64,000 nt of DNA from Streptomyces sp. NBC_00536 (GCF_036346295.1 NZ_CP107820.1:203651-267650); one strand, 5' to 3'. Positions 8,187 to 16,951 are shown, numbered from the stretch's first letter. Notes: generated by a model not told the origin, from the sequence alone. Made by a program: numbers and translations.

Positions 8187-9092
8187 TCAGCCGCCCGCCA
8201 CCAGTTCGGAAGTGACCGACGACCAGCCGTGCCCCTGCTCGGCGGCCCCGCCCTCGGCCAGCGCCGCGTACGGATCGGCCCCGAAGACCTCGCCCGCCGC
8301 CCCGCGCAGCCACACGTCGAAGGCGTTGCCGGACTCCCGCAGCCGCTTCGCCGCCCCGGCCGGATCGCGCGCCTCCAGCTGGAGCACCACCACGGACCGG
8401 CCGCCCAACTCCTGTACCGCGAAGGACTCCTGGAGGATCCCGGCCCGGCGCCGGGAGGCCTCGTACGCGCGCAGCCGCTCACCGGACAGCTCGGCCTGTA
8501 CGTCCTGCCACCGCGCCGCCCGCTCGGCGGGCAGCTCCAGCACCACGGTCGCCGGCTTCACCGTCCGCCGGGCCGCCGCCTTGGCCGCCCCGCGCGAGGC
8601 GGGGGCCAGGCGCCGCATGCCCAGCACCGAGAGCATGTTGGACTCCACGCCGATGCCCCAGCGCTCGGCGATCAGCCCGTTCTCCAGCAGCCGCCACACC
8701 ACCACGCCCGTGAACTCGATGAACTGGCCGGTCGGCGGCATGCCCAGGAACTCGCCGGTGTGCGTGCCGCGCCAGGTGTTGTGGATGACCACGTGGTCCC
8801 CGGCGGCGCTCATGTCCTCGATGGTCACGTGCAGGTCGGGGAAGCCCTCGCGCAGACCCGCGATGGTGTACTTGACCCCCTCCAGCCCCTCCGGGGCGCC
8901 CGGCAGCGGCTGGTGGTCGATCATGTCGGGGCTGTAGATCCGGTCGACGATGGAGAAGTCGCCCCGGTTGACGAAGGTGTCGAAGACCGAGCGGATGGTC
9001 TTCTTGTTCCGCTCCTCGACGCTCTCCCCGACGCTCACTGCGGTACCGGTACCCACCTCGGTGCGCTCCGTCTCTTGTATCGACACGTCCAT
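8187..9092 (-). CDS. SnoaL-like cyclase domain with extra C-terminal domain
   Basis: 301 residues, about twice a SnoaL protein. Residues ~30-165 show the ester-cyclase pattern: RSVFDTFVNRGDFSIVDRIYSPDMIDHQPLPG, GLREGFPDLHVTIEDM, and the GTHTGEFLGMPPTGQ signature. SnoaL proteins catalyse aldol ring closure of polyketide esters. Residues ~175-301 form a second alpha/beta domain that reads like a ferredoxin-fold monooxygenase/EthD-type unit (VVLQLEARDPAGAAKRLRE). I do not recognise this fusion from a named pathway. The ATG at 9092 has AAGGA upstream. It is the last gene of the KS operon. Confidence 0.65.
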   Translation of the reverse strand: MDVSIQETERTEVGTGTAVSVGESVEERNKKTIRSVFDTFVNRGDFSIVDRIYSPDMIDHQPLPGAPEGLEGVKYTIAGLREGFPDLHVTIEDMSAAGDHVVIHNTWRGTHTGEFLGMPPTGQFIEFTGVVVWRLLENGLIAERWGIGVESNMLSVLGMRRLAPASRGAAKAAARRTVKPATVVLELPAERAARWQDVQAELSGERLRAYEASRRRAGILQESFAVQELGGRSVVVLQLEARDPAGAAKRLRESGNAFDVWLRGAAGEVFGADPYAALAEGGAAEQGHGWSSVTSELVAGG

Positions 9093-9115
9093 CCGTCCTT
9101 ACGTCGCTTACGTCG

Positions 9116-10240
9116 TCACTTGGCGGGGGTCGGGGCGTCCCAGGTGAGTGTCAGCCCCGCGTACAGGTAGCGGCTGGCCTCGATCGCGAGCAGCAGGACG
9201 GTGTCCCCGGGCGTGATCCGGCCGTCCACCCAGCCCGCGTCCAGGGCGAGCGGCACCGCGGCGGAACCGGTGGCGCCCACATCGGTGAGGTTCTCCACGA
9301 TGTTCTTGCTCAGGGTCGCCTGGTCCTCGGCGGAGAGCCCGGCGGTGCCGTACTCGCTGGCGAAGTACTCGGCGTTGCCCTCGGGCAGCACGCAGGCGTC
9401 GATCTCGTCGAGCGCGAGGCCCGAGCGGCGCAGCATGTCGTGGATGCCCTCGACGAAGACCCGCGGCCCGAACTTCGCGGTACCGGGGATGTCCAGGCTG
9501 ATGTCCATCAGCCGCTTGCGCTGCTGCTGTTCGTGCAGCGGTGCGTCGGTCCCGCCGCCGGTGATCAGCATGCCGGGCTTGCGCGCCCCGCCCATCGACC
9601 GCGTGGCGAAGACCTGGCGGCTGCCCTCGTGCGCGGAGCCCTCCTCGCCGGCCTTGAGCACCAGAGCCCCGGCGCCGTCGCCGAAGGTGTAGACGGTGAG
9701 CCGGTCGCGCATCCGGACCTTGTACGGGTCCTTGCCGAGGAAGACCGGCGCGAGCAGCGGGGAGACCGCCTCCGAGCCGATGACCAGGGCGGTCTTGTAC
9801 GTGCCGTCGGCGAGCTGGCGGCGGGCGATGTCCAGGGCCTGTACGGCGCCCACGCAGCCCGCGCGGACCTCGATGACCGCGCAGTTCTCCAGGCCGAGCT
9901 GCTCCTGGACGTAGGTCGCGGCGACCGGCAGCAGGTAGTCGGGGCTGGCCGTGGACATCACGATCAGCTCGACCTCGGACGCCTCCATGCCCGCCCGCTC
10001 CAGGGCCTGGCGGGCGGCCGCGGTGGCCATGGCGGAGGTGGAGGTGCGGTGGGCGCCGGTGGCCGGGTCGATCAGCCAGTGGCGGCGCTCGACCTGGATG
10101 CCCTCCAGGACGTCGTCCGGGAGCGGTCCGCAGATCTTGGCCAGGGCGTCGTTGTCGAGGGGGTCGCCGGGCAGGTGCGCGCCGGTGGCGAGGATCGATA
10201 CATGGCGGTCACTTGTGGTGGACGCGGTGCTGGCTGACAT
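9116..10240 (-). CDS. KASIII-like protein with incomplete triad
   Basis: 374 residues, a full thiolase-fold KASIII/FabH-like protein. The nucleophilic Cys is present (VRAGCVGAVQ). The His expected in the VPHQAN position is Glu (VLPEGNAEY), and the Asn expected in GNTSAAS is Ala (VGATGSAAVP). A Cys-only KASIII is unlikely to do decarboxylative condensation by the usual mechanism. It could be an acyltransferase, as some KASIII homologues are, or a starter-unit carrier or editing enzyme. The start is the ATG at 10240, immediately after the KS-CLF stop (two-base gap). Longer upstream frames are only antisense to the KS-CLF gene. Confidence 0.8.
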   Translation of the reverse strand: MSASTASTTSDRHVSILATGAHLPGDPLDNDALAKICGPLPDDVLEGIQVERRHWLIDPATGAHRTSTSAMATAAARQALERAGMEASEVELIVMSTASPDYLLPVAATYVQEQLGLENCAVIEVRAGCVGAVQALDIARRQLADGTYKTALVIGSEAVSPLLAPVFLGKDPYKVRMRDRLTVYTFGDGAGALVLKAGEEGSAHEGSRQVFATRSMGGARKPGMLITGGGTDAPLHEQQQRKRLMDISLDIPGTAKFGPRVFVEGIHDMLRRSGLALDEIDACVLPEGNAEYFASEYGTAGLSAEDQATLSKNIVENLTDVGATGSAAVPLALDAGWVDGRITPGDTVLLLAIEASRYLYAGLTLTWDAPTPAK

Positions 10241-10242
10241 GG

Positions 10243-12606
10243 TCAGTTCTCCGTTGCGGGACGCAGGACGAGGCTGATGTGGGTGCCGCCGAGGGAGGAG
10301 CTGTTGATGAGCACCGGCCCACTGGCCAGGCCGTTGTCCCAGCCGGTGAGGGCGAGCAGGGCCGCCAGCTGCGCGCCCGCGCCGACCGGCTCGCCCAGGA
10401 TCCGCTTCGGGCTGTGCACGGGCGCCGCGTCGGCCACTCCCAGCCGGGCGGTGGCCAGGGTCTCGGGGGTGTCGGCCCGCTCCAGTCCGGCCGCGTTGGC
10501 CCAGATCCCGGCGAGTTCGCCCGGCTCCACCCCGGCGTGGGCCAGCGCCTCGCGCATGGCCCGTTCCACGCCCTCGCCCTCGGCGTCCCAGCGGCCGATG
10601 CCCTGGGCGTCCGAGGCGGTGCCGTGTCCGGCGAACTCGGCCAGCACCTTCGCGCCGCGGGCCCGGGCCGTGGACTCCCGCTCCAGCACCAGCGCGATGC
10701 CCGCCTCGGCCAGGGTGTACCCGGATCCGGCGAACAGCGGCAGCTTGCGGTAGGCGTCCAGGACGCCCGGCGAGAGGTCCTCGACCGCGGGGCACAGCAC
10801 CGCGTCGGCGCGGTGCTGGAGCAGCAGGTCGTGGGCCACGGTCAGGGCGGAGGCCCCGGCCGCGTGCCCGGTGGTCACGGTGGAGGTGGGGCCCTTGGCG
10901 CCGACGTTCATGGCGACCTGGCCCGCGGCCGCGTTGAAGACGGTATTGGGGAAGACGGCCGGGCTGCCGTGCGAGGGGCAGCCGCCGAGCACCGGGAGCA
11001 GGAACTCCTCGATGCTGCGCATCGGGCCGAGGCCCGTGCCCAGCACCACGCCGACGCGCTCGTCGGCGGTCAGGCCCGCGTGCTCCAGGGCCTCCTTGCA
11101 GGAGGCCACGGCGAGCTGGCCGAGCCGGTCCATCCGGCGGGCGACGCGGCGGTCGATGTGCGCGTGCGGGTCGAAGTCGGCGCGGGCGACGCTCAGTCCG
11201 TCCTCGTCCACGCCCAGCGGGACGCCCTCGCTCCAGGCCCGCCACAGCGCGTCGGCGCCGTCACCGGCCGAGGTGATCGCGGCGAAGCCGGTGATCACGA
11301 CCTTCTCGGTGGCGGGCGGGGCCGGGACGGTGAAGCGGTGCCCGGAGGGCCAGCCGAAGGCGACGCAGGCGTTGGCTCCGGCGAAGGCGAAGTTGTTGGA
11401 CAGCGCGGCGTTCATGGCCAGCGAGCGCCCGGGGTCGGGCACCGCGTCCAGGCCGCACTTGGGGTCGACGCCGGTGAAGTTGGCGGTGGGCGGGGCGATC
11501 TGCTCGACCAGCGCCTTGACGGTGACGATGGCCTCGACCGCCCCCGCCGCGCCGAGCAGGTGGCCGATCATCGACTTGGAGCTGCTGAGCGCGGTCTTCT
11601 CGGCGGCCTCGCCGAAGGCGGCGCGGACCGCGTTGGACTCGGCGGAGTCGTTCTTGGGGGTGCCGGTGCCGTGCCCGTTGATGTAGCCGACGTCCTCCGG
11701 GGCGATGCCCGCGGAGGTCAGCGCGCCGCGGATCGCGCGCGCGGCGCCCTCGCCCTTGGGGTGCGGGGCGGTGGCGTGGTAGCCGTCGGCGGAGAGCCCG
11801 TAGCCGAGCACCTCGGCCAGGATGGGGGCGCCCGCGGCGCGCGCCACGGACTCCTCGGCGAGCACGAGCATGCCCGCGCCCTCGCCGAGCGAGAGGCCGT
11901 CGCGGTCCCGGGAGTAGGGCGCGGCGGGCTTGGTGGACAGGGACTGGAGGCTGGTGAAACCGGCGAAGGCGGTCTCGGTGAAGGCGTCGGAGCCGCCGAC
12001 CAGCATGGCGTCGGCGCGGCCCGCGGCGATCGCCTCGGTGGCGTGGGCGATGGCGTGGGCGCCGGAGGCGCAGGCCGTGTTCACCGACAGGGAGGGGCCC
12101 TTGAGGCCGAAGGCGCTGCTGAGCGCCTCGGCTATGGCCTGCGGCGGGACCAGCAGGTAGTGCCGGCCGTCGTCCTCGGGGGCGGCGCCGTCCATCGCTC
12201 TGCGGGCGAGCAGTTCGGCGCTGCGCAGACCGCCGTTGCAGGAGCCGAAGGCGACGCCCCAGCGGTCGGCGGGCAGCGAGCCCAGGCCCGCCTGGTCCAT
12301 CGCCTCCTCCGCCGCGAGGAGCGCGAAGTCGGCGGCGGGTTCGCGGACCTGCCCGCCGAAGGAGGCCAGGTAGTCGTAGGCGGGGCGGCGGTCGGTGGAG
12401 ACCTCGCCGCCGAGTTCGGTGTCGTATCCCTCCATGGACATGCCGCGGACCGGGCCGATGGCCGTGTGTCCGGTGCGGATGCCCTCCCACAGCGCCTCGG
12501 CGCCGTCGCCCTGTGCGGTCACAGCGCCGACGCCGCAGATGACCACGGTGCGGGTGCGGCCCGGGCCGTCCGGCGGGGTGGTGTGGTCGTACACGTCGTC
12601 CGTCAT
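10243..12606 (-). CDS. Fused ketosynthase/chain-length-factor-like protein
   Basis: 787 residues made of two complete FabF-like halves in one chain. The N-terminal half is an intact KS: NTACASG (Cys), INGHGTGTPKND (His) and SKSMIGHLLGAAG (Lys, His). The C-terminal half keeps the fold but has TTGHAAGAS where the Cys should be and has lost HGTGT and the GH motif (PKRILGEPVGAG), as in CLFs. Type II KS and CLF are normally separate polypeptides. I prefer the ATG at 12606, preceded by GAAAGGAG, over the ATG at 12636 that overlaps the previous stop. It would extend polyketide chains with malonyl-ACP. Confidence 0.88.
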   Translation of the reverse strand: MTDDVYDHTTPPDGPGRTRTVVICGVGAVTAQGDGAEALWEGIRTGHTAIGPVRGMSMEGYDTELGGEVSTDRRPAYDYLASFGGQVREPAADFALLAAEEAMDQAGLGSLPADRWGVAFGSCNGGLRSAELLARRAMDGAAPEDDGRHYLLVPPQAIAEALSSAFGLKGPSLSVNTACASGAHAIAHATEAIAAGRADAMLVGGSDAFTETAFAGFTSLQSLSTKPAAPYSRDRDGLSLGEGAGMLVLAEESVARAAGAPILAEVLGYGLSADGYHATAPHPKGEGAARAIRGALTSAGIAPEDVGYINGHGTGTPKNDSAESNAVRAAFGEAAEKTALSSSKSMIGHLLGAAGAVEAIVTVKALVEQIAPPTANFTGVDPKCGLDAVPDPGRSLAMNAALSNNFAFAGANACVAFGWPSGHRFTVPAPPATEKVVITGFAAITSAGDGADALWRAWSEGVPLGVDEDGLSVARADFDPHAHIDRRVARRMDRLGQLAVASCKEALEHAGLTADERVGVVLGTGLGPMRSIEEFLLPVLGGCPSHGSPAVFPNTVFNAAAGQVAMNVGAKGPTSTVTTGHAAGASALTVAHDLLLQHRADAVLCPAVEDLSPGVLDAYRKLPLFAGSGYTLAEAGIALVLERESTARARGAKVLAEFAGHGTASDAQGIGRWDAEGEGVERAMREALAHAGVEPGELAGIWANAAGLERADTPETLATARLGVADAAPVHSPKRILGEPVGAGAQLAALLALTGWDNGLASGPVLINSSSLGGTHISLVLRPATEN

Positions 12607-12632
12607 GTCCGCGCTCCTTTCGGGTGTGCCGG

Positions 12633-13922
12633 TCATGAGACCCGCCTCAGCGCGACCGCCACCGCCTGGCCTTCCAGGCCGCGGGCGAGGGCGAGTGCGC
12701 TGTCGGGCCGTGTGTCGCGCGGGGTGAGCGGGACGTAGTCCAGGTCACACTCGGCGGCGGGGTTGTCCAGGTTCCGGGTCGCGGGGATGATCCCGGAGTC
12801 CAGGGTCAGTGCGGCCACGGCCGCGTTCAGTGCCCCGGCGCCGCCGACCAGGTGCCCGGTCTGCGGTTTGACACTGCTGATCTGCGCCGCCTTGGCGGAC
12901 GTACCGAGCGCGTCGTGCAGGGCGATGGTCTCGCTGGCGTCGCCCTGGACGGTGGCGCAGCCGTGCGCGGCGATGTAGCTGCCGTCGGGGAAGATGCCGC
13001 CCGCGTCGGTCAGGGCGCGGCCGATGGCCCGGGACAGGCCGCGCGCCCGGGCCTGCGGACTGGGCGGTCGTACGCAGTCGTTGCCCGCGCCGAAGCCGGT
13101 GACCTCGGCGTAGCAGTGGGCGCCCCGGGCCAGCGCGTGTTCGCGCTCTTCCAGGACGAGCAGGGCGGCGCCCTCGCCGAAGACGGAGCCGGAGCGGTCC
13201 CGGTCGAAGGGCCGGAAGGCCGCGTCGCCGAGTTCGGGTCGGGTGGTCAGGACGCCGAGGCCGTCCATCTTGGACATCGCCCACCAGCCGGTGGCGTCGT
13301 CGTAGCCGCCGGCGACCACGATGTCGGCCTCGCCGCGGCGTACGGTGCGCATCGCGCGGCCGATGGCCATGGCGCCGGAGTCGGCGGTCCCGGCGAAGTA
13401 GGCGTTGGCGCCGCGGATCCCGTACTTCTCGGAGATGTGGAACCCGGCGGCGGGCTGGAGCCCCTCGACGAAGAAGAGGGGGGCGACCACCGAGGAGGCG
13501 TCCTGGCCCAGCTTGTACAGGTCGGGGGTGCCGTCCTCGGCGCGTACGGCCTGGAGCTGGGCGATGAGTTCGTCCATGCGCGGCATTTCCTTGTTGCTGC
13601 CCAGGAAGAGGCCGGCCCGGTGCCCGAGGTCCTTCTCGCCGTCGAGGCCCGCGTCCCGCAGCGCCAGGGTGGCGCCCGCGAGGGCGAGCTGGTCGCCGCG
13701 GCACAGCATCCGCAGGGTGCGGCGGCTGGCCCATTCGGTGGGCTGGAAATCGGGGATCTCGGCGCCGATGCCGGTCTTCAGCGGGGCCGGATCGTAGGCG
13801 CGCAGCGGCCCGATGGCGCTGCGGCCCTCCAGCAGGGCCTCCCAGGTCTGTGCGGCGCCCTGGCCGATCCCGGTCATCAGGCCGATGCCGGTCACCATCA
13901 CGCGCCGCCTGTTGTCGCTCAT
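12633..13922 (-). CDS. Ketosynthase-like chain-length factor (Cys-less KS)
   Basis: 429 residues with KAS I/II fold. The active-site Cys region reads YFAGTADSGAMAIG, so the nucleophile is absent, while the later His motifs (AAHGCATVQGD and KPQTGHLVGG) remain. This is the pattern of CLF or KSbeta subunits and of the second KS-like protein in aryl-polyene and ishigamide-type clusters. The likely partner is the active KS at 14.3-15.6 kb, from which it is separated by a dehydratase gene. The ATG overlaps the dehydratase stop (ATGA) and has GGGAGGG upstream. Confidence 0.82.
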   Translation of the reverse strand: MSDNRRRVMVTGIGLMTGIGQGAAQTWEALLEGRSAIGPLRAYDPAPLKTGIGAEIPDFQPTEWASRRTLRMLCRGDQLALAGATLALRDAGLDGEKDLGHRAGLFLGSNKEMPRMDELIAQLQAVRAEDGTPDLYKLGQDASSVVAPLFFVEGLQPAAGFHISEKYGIRGANAYFAGTADSGAMAIGRAMRTVRRGEADIVVAGGYDDATGWWAMSKMDGLGVLTTRPELGDAAFRPFDRDRSGSVFGEGAALLVLEEREHALARGAHCYAEVTGFGAGNDCVRPPSPQARARGLSRAIGRALTDAGGIFPDGSYIAAHGCATVQGDASETIALHDALGTSAKAAQISSVKPQTGHLVGGAGALNAAVAALTLDSGIIPATRNLDNPAAECDLDYVPLTPRDTRPDSALALARGLEGQAVAVALRRVS

Positions 13923-14332
13923 GCTGTGCCCTCCCAGGGCTTCTCGGCGCTCACGAGGGTGAGGACGCGAGCGGCGGCGACCACACGGCCCTCGACCTTG
14001 GCGGTGGCCCTGACATCGGTGCTGTCCTCGGTGCGGCCGATCACCTCGACGGTGATCTCGACCTGGTCGCCGGGTCCGACGAAGTGCTTGAAGCGGACCC
14101 CGCGCACGCCCTTCAGGCGCCAGTCGGTGCCGCTGCCCGCCACGGCCTTGCCGAGGGTGGCCATGGACTCCAGGAGCAGGACGCCCGGCAGGATGGGGTG
14201 GCGGGGGAAGTGGTGGTCGAAGGCGGGCAGGGTGGCCGGCACGTTGCGGATGCCGACGCCCCGTTCACCCGGTACGAGTTCCACCACGCGGTCGAAGCCG
14301 GGGACGACGGGGGTGGCGAGCGAGGTGGTCAC
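13919..14332 (-). CDS. FabZ-like 3-hydroxyacyl-ACP dehydratase
   Basis: 137-residue hotdog protein with the complete FabZ active-site signature HHFPRHPILPGVLLLES (about residues 40-56), which supplies the His and Glu for syn-elimination of water. Length and motif match ACP-dependent dehydratases. It would form the double bonds of a polyene or allow reduction cycles. It overlaps both neighbours by four bases (ATGA), so it is stoichiometrically coupled to the KS and CLF genes. A second, more divergent hotdog protein lies two genes upstream. Aryl-polyene systems also use a paired dehydratase (ApeI/ApeP), a useful comparison. Confidence 0.88.
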   Translation of the reverse strand: MTTSLATPVVPGFDRVVELVPGERGVGIRNVPATLPAFDHHFPRHPILPGVLLLESMATLGKAVAGSGTDWRLKGVRGVRFKHFVGPGDQVEITVEVIGRTEDSTDVRATAKVEGRVVAAARVLTLVSAEKPWEGTA

Positions 14333-15624
14333 GCGTCCTCCCGCGGGGCGCCGATGACGAGGGCGGTGTTGCTGCCGCCGAAGGCGAAGGCGTTGATGAG
14401 TGCGGCGCCGACCGGCATCGGGCGCGCGGTGTGCGGTACGTAGTCCAGGTCGAGGCCGCGGTCGGGTTCGTCGAGGTTGACCGTCGGGGACACCAGGGAG
14501 TGCCGCATCGCGTTGACCGCGGCGAGGACGCCCAGGCCCAGGCTGGCCGAGGTCAGGTGCCCGGACATCGACTTGGGGGCGCTGACCACGATGCGCTGCG
14601 CGTCCGTACCGAACACCTTCTTGATGGCGACCGTCTCGGACTGGTCGTTGCCGTGGGTGCTGGTGCCGTGCGCGACGACGTAGTCGATCCCGCCGGTGCC
14701 GAGGCCGGATTCGGCGATGGCGCCCTCCATGGCCTGGATGGCGCCGGAGCCGTCCGGCGGGGAGTCGGTGATCCGCCAGGCGTTGAGGGTGGAGCCGTAG
14801 CCGAGGATCTCGGCGAGGATCGTGGCGCCGCGCTCGCGGGCGCTGTCCAGGTCCTCCAGGATCACGGCGACGGCGCCCTCGCCGATGACGAAGCCGGAGC
14901 GGTCCGCGGCGAAGGGCCGCGAGGCGTGCGTCGGGTCGTCGTTGTAGCGGTCGGTGAGCGCGCCCAGCAGGCTGAAGCCGAGCAGGTCGAGCCAGGTGGT
15001 CAGCGAGTCGTAGCCGCCCGCGACCATCATCTTGGCGTCGCCCTCCTGGATGGCGCGGAACGCCTCCCCGATGGCGTGCCCGGATCCGGCGCAGGCGGTG
15101 GAGATGCCCATCATCGGGCCGGTGCCGCCGACCATCCGGGCCATCGCGGCCAGCGGGACGTTCTGGTCGTCGGTCAGGGTGACCGCCGGGGGCTGGCAGA
15201 TGAAGGCGTCCTGCTGACCGGTGGTGGCCCGCAGGTGCCCGATGTCGAGGAGGGCCTGGAGTTCGGGGCGGCCGACGCTGGCGCCCATGGCGACCCCGCG
15301 CTCGTCGGCGGCGTACACCTCTTCGGAGACCTGGTCGATGCCCGCGTCGCGGACCGCCTCCCAGGCGGCGGCGACGCCGAACTGGCCGACCCGCGAGAGG
15401 TGCTTGCGGCCCACGTGCGCCGGAATGGCCTTGGCCGCGTCGAAGTCCTTGACCTCGGCGGCGATGCGCACCGGGAAGCCGGTGGCGTCGAAGGTGGTCA
15501 GCGCCCCGATGCCGCTGCGCCCGCTCGCGAGGCCCTCCCAGGTGGTCCCGGCGTCATTGCCGAGGGGGGTGACCGCCCCGATTCCCGTGATGGCCACGCG
15601 CTTGTAGTCGCTCGTACCGCTCAT
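14329..15624 (-). CDS. Beta-ketoacyl-ACP synthase (FabF-like, active)
   Basis: 431 residues. All catalytic residues are present: Cys in STACAGSGHAIG, His in VAHGTSTHGND, and Lys/His in APKSMSGHLTSA. The true start is the ATG at 15624 (GGAGGG upstream, and TGA of the previous gene overlapping as ATGA). The longer frame upstream is antisense noise. This should be the elongating KS of the highly reducing set, paired with the Cys-less protein at 12.6-13.9 kb. Reducing partners are the FabZ-like proteins and the ketoreductase. There is no enoyl reductase gene nearby, so the chain probably keeps its double bonds. Confidence 0.9.
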   Translation of the reverse strand: MSGTSDYKRVAITGIGAVTPLGNDAGTTWEGLASGRSGIGALTTFDATGFPVRIAAEVKDFDAAKAIPAHVGRKHLSRVGQFGVAAAWEAVRDAGIDQVSEEVYAADERGVAMGASVGRPELQALLDIGHLRATTGQQDAFICQPPAVTLTDDQNVPLAAMARMVGGTGPMMGISTACAGSGHAIGEAFRAIQEGDAKMMVAGGYDSLTTWLDLLGFSLLGALTDRYNDDPTHASRPFAADRSGFVIGEGAVAVILEDLDSARERGATILAEILGYGSTLNAWRITDSPPDGSGAIQAMEGAIAESGLGTGGIDYVVAHGTSTHGNDQSETVAIKKVFGTDAQRIVVSAPKSMSGHLTSASLGLGVLAAVNAMRHSLVSPTVNLDEPDRGLDLDYVPHTARPMPVGAALINAFAFGGSNTALVIGAPREDA

Positions 15625-16073
15625 CCCACCGGCCCTCCGCCCTGTAGCTGTCGCGCCATGCGCGCCGTGTTCGCCGGGTCGTCGAGCCGCTCGGCGTCGA
15701 TGAGCGCGCACAGGATGCCGCTCGCGTCCAGGACGGTCTCGCCGTCCACGGTGACCGTGCCGTCGAGGATCGCGGCCTCGTCGGTCATCGATTCGATCCT
15801 GGCCTCCATGCGGAGCACCTCACCGGGCCGTACCGCGCGGCTCGCGGTGGCGTCGCCGACGGCGAGGAGCGCGGCGCGCAGCGTGTGGTCGGTGCTGAGC
15901 ATGATCAGCCAGGTGGCCGACTGGCACAGGGCCTCCAGGGCGAGCCCGAAGGGCATCGCGGGGCCGCCGCCGGTGTGCTGCCAGTAGTCCTCGTCGACGG
16001 AGGTGACCTTGCGAGCGGTGATGTGCTCGCGGGGAGTCCAGGATTCGATCCTGTCGATCAGATGGAATCGCAT
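15621..16073 (-). CDS. Second hotdog-fold (FabA/FabZ-like) protein
   Basis: 150 residues. The fold is suggested by LIDRIESWTPREHITARKVTSVDEDYW, which resembles the N-terminal strand of FabZ proteins, and by the central helix PFGLALEALCQSATWL. The usual HFPGxPxxPG segment is replaced by YWQHTGGGPAMPFG. The single His there may still be catalytic, but the site is atypical. It could be the non-catalytic or specificity partner of the FabZ-like protein encoded at 13.9 kb. It overlaps the KS gene by four bases and lies 40 bp from the ketoreductase gene. Confidence 0.75.
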   Translation of the reverse strand: MRFHLIDRIESWTPREHITARKVTSVDEDYWQHTGGGPAMPFGLALEALCQSATWLIMLSTDHTLRAALLAVGDATASRAVRPGEVLRMEARIESMTDEAAILDGTVTVDGETVLDASGILCALIDAERLDDPANTARMARQLQGGGPVG

Positions 16074-16113
16074 CGTCGTCTCTTCTTCCGGTCCTTTCGA
16101 TCCTCGCGGTCCG

Positions 16114-16881
16114 TTACGGACGGCCGATGCCGAGCTGGGCGGAGAACCCGCCGTCGACGCAGAGCAGTTCGCCGGTGGTGTAGCCGGAGTCGGGGCCCGC
16201 CAGGAACACGGCGGCCGCGGCGACCTCCTCGACGGTGGCGAAGCGGCGCAGCGGGATCTGCTTCTTGATGGACTTGCCGCCGTCCTTCTCCATCACCTCG
16301 CCCACCAGTTCGGTCGGGGTGAAGCCCGCCAGGACCGCGTTGACCCGGACGCCGAAGCGCGCGAACTCGATGGCGGCGGCGCGGGTGAAGGAGTTCAGCG
16401 CGCCCTTGGAGGCCGAGTAGTTGGACTGGCCGATCCAGCCGGTCTCGCCCATGGCCGAGGAGATGTTGACGATGGTGGCGTTGCCCGCCGTCATGAACTG
16501 CTCGCTGACGGCGTGGGTGCAGTGGTAGGCCCCGCCGAAGTTGACCTTCATGACGTTCCACCAGGCGTCGGGCTTCGACTGGTAGATCAGCCCGTCGTCG
16601 CTGATGCCCGCGTTGTTGACCAGGATGTCCAGGGCGCCCAGCTGCCGGACGGCCTCCGCGACCAGGCGGGCCGCGTCCTGCGGATCGGAGACGTCGGCGC
16701 CGATCGCCACGGCCCGCCCGCCCGCCGCCTCGATCTCCTCGACGACCGCCAGGGCTTCCTCCTGGCGCGAGCGGTAGTTGACTGCGACGGCCGCCCCCTG
16801 TTCGGCCAGGGCCAGGGCGATGGCCCGGCCGATGCCGCGCGAGGCACCGGTGACCAGGGCGGTGCGGTCCTTCAGCTTCAT
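16114..16881 (-). CDS. 3-oxoacyl-ACP reductase (FabG-like SDR)
   Basis: 255 residues, classical SDR. NADPH site TGASRGIGRAIALAL near the N-terminus, NNAGIS, catalytic Ser in IVNISSAMG, Tyr and Lys in YSASKGALNSF, and the C-terminal VDGGFSAQLGI. Reduces beta-ketoacyl-ACP at each extension cycle. The ATG at 16881 is chosen because it has GGAAGAG upstream and matches family length; the in-frame extension upstream is Pro-rich and lacks support. It is the first gene after a strong hairpin that separates it from the ACP gene. Confidence 0.9.
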   Translation of the reverse strand: MKLKDRTALVTGASRGIGRAIALALAEQGAAVAVNYRSRQEEALAVVEEIEAAGGRAVAIGADVSDPQDAARLVAEAVRQLGALDILVNNAGISDDGLIYQSKPDAWWNVMKVNFGGAYHCTHAVSEQFMTAGNATIVNISSAMGETGWIGQSNYSASKGALNSFTRAAAIEFARFGVRVNAVLAGFTPTELVGEVMEKDGGKSIKKQIPLRRFATVEEVAAAAVFLAGPDSGYTTGELLCVDGGFSAQLGIGRP

Positions 16882-16951
16882 CTGTCTCTTCCCGTTTCTG
16901 CTGCGAGGCGGGCGGCCTGGTGTCTGGAGGGGGAGGGAGGCGGGAGGGAGC

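Noticed and set aside
10213..12738. 841-codon plus-strand ORF
   Set aside because: Antisense to the KS-CLF gene; no domain, Gly/Val/Ala-rich composition typical of a shadow frame.
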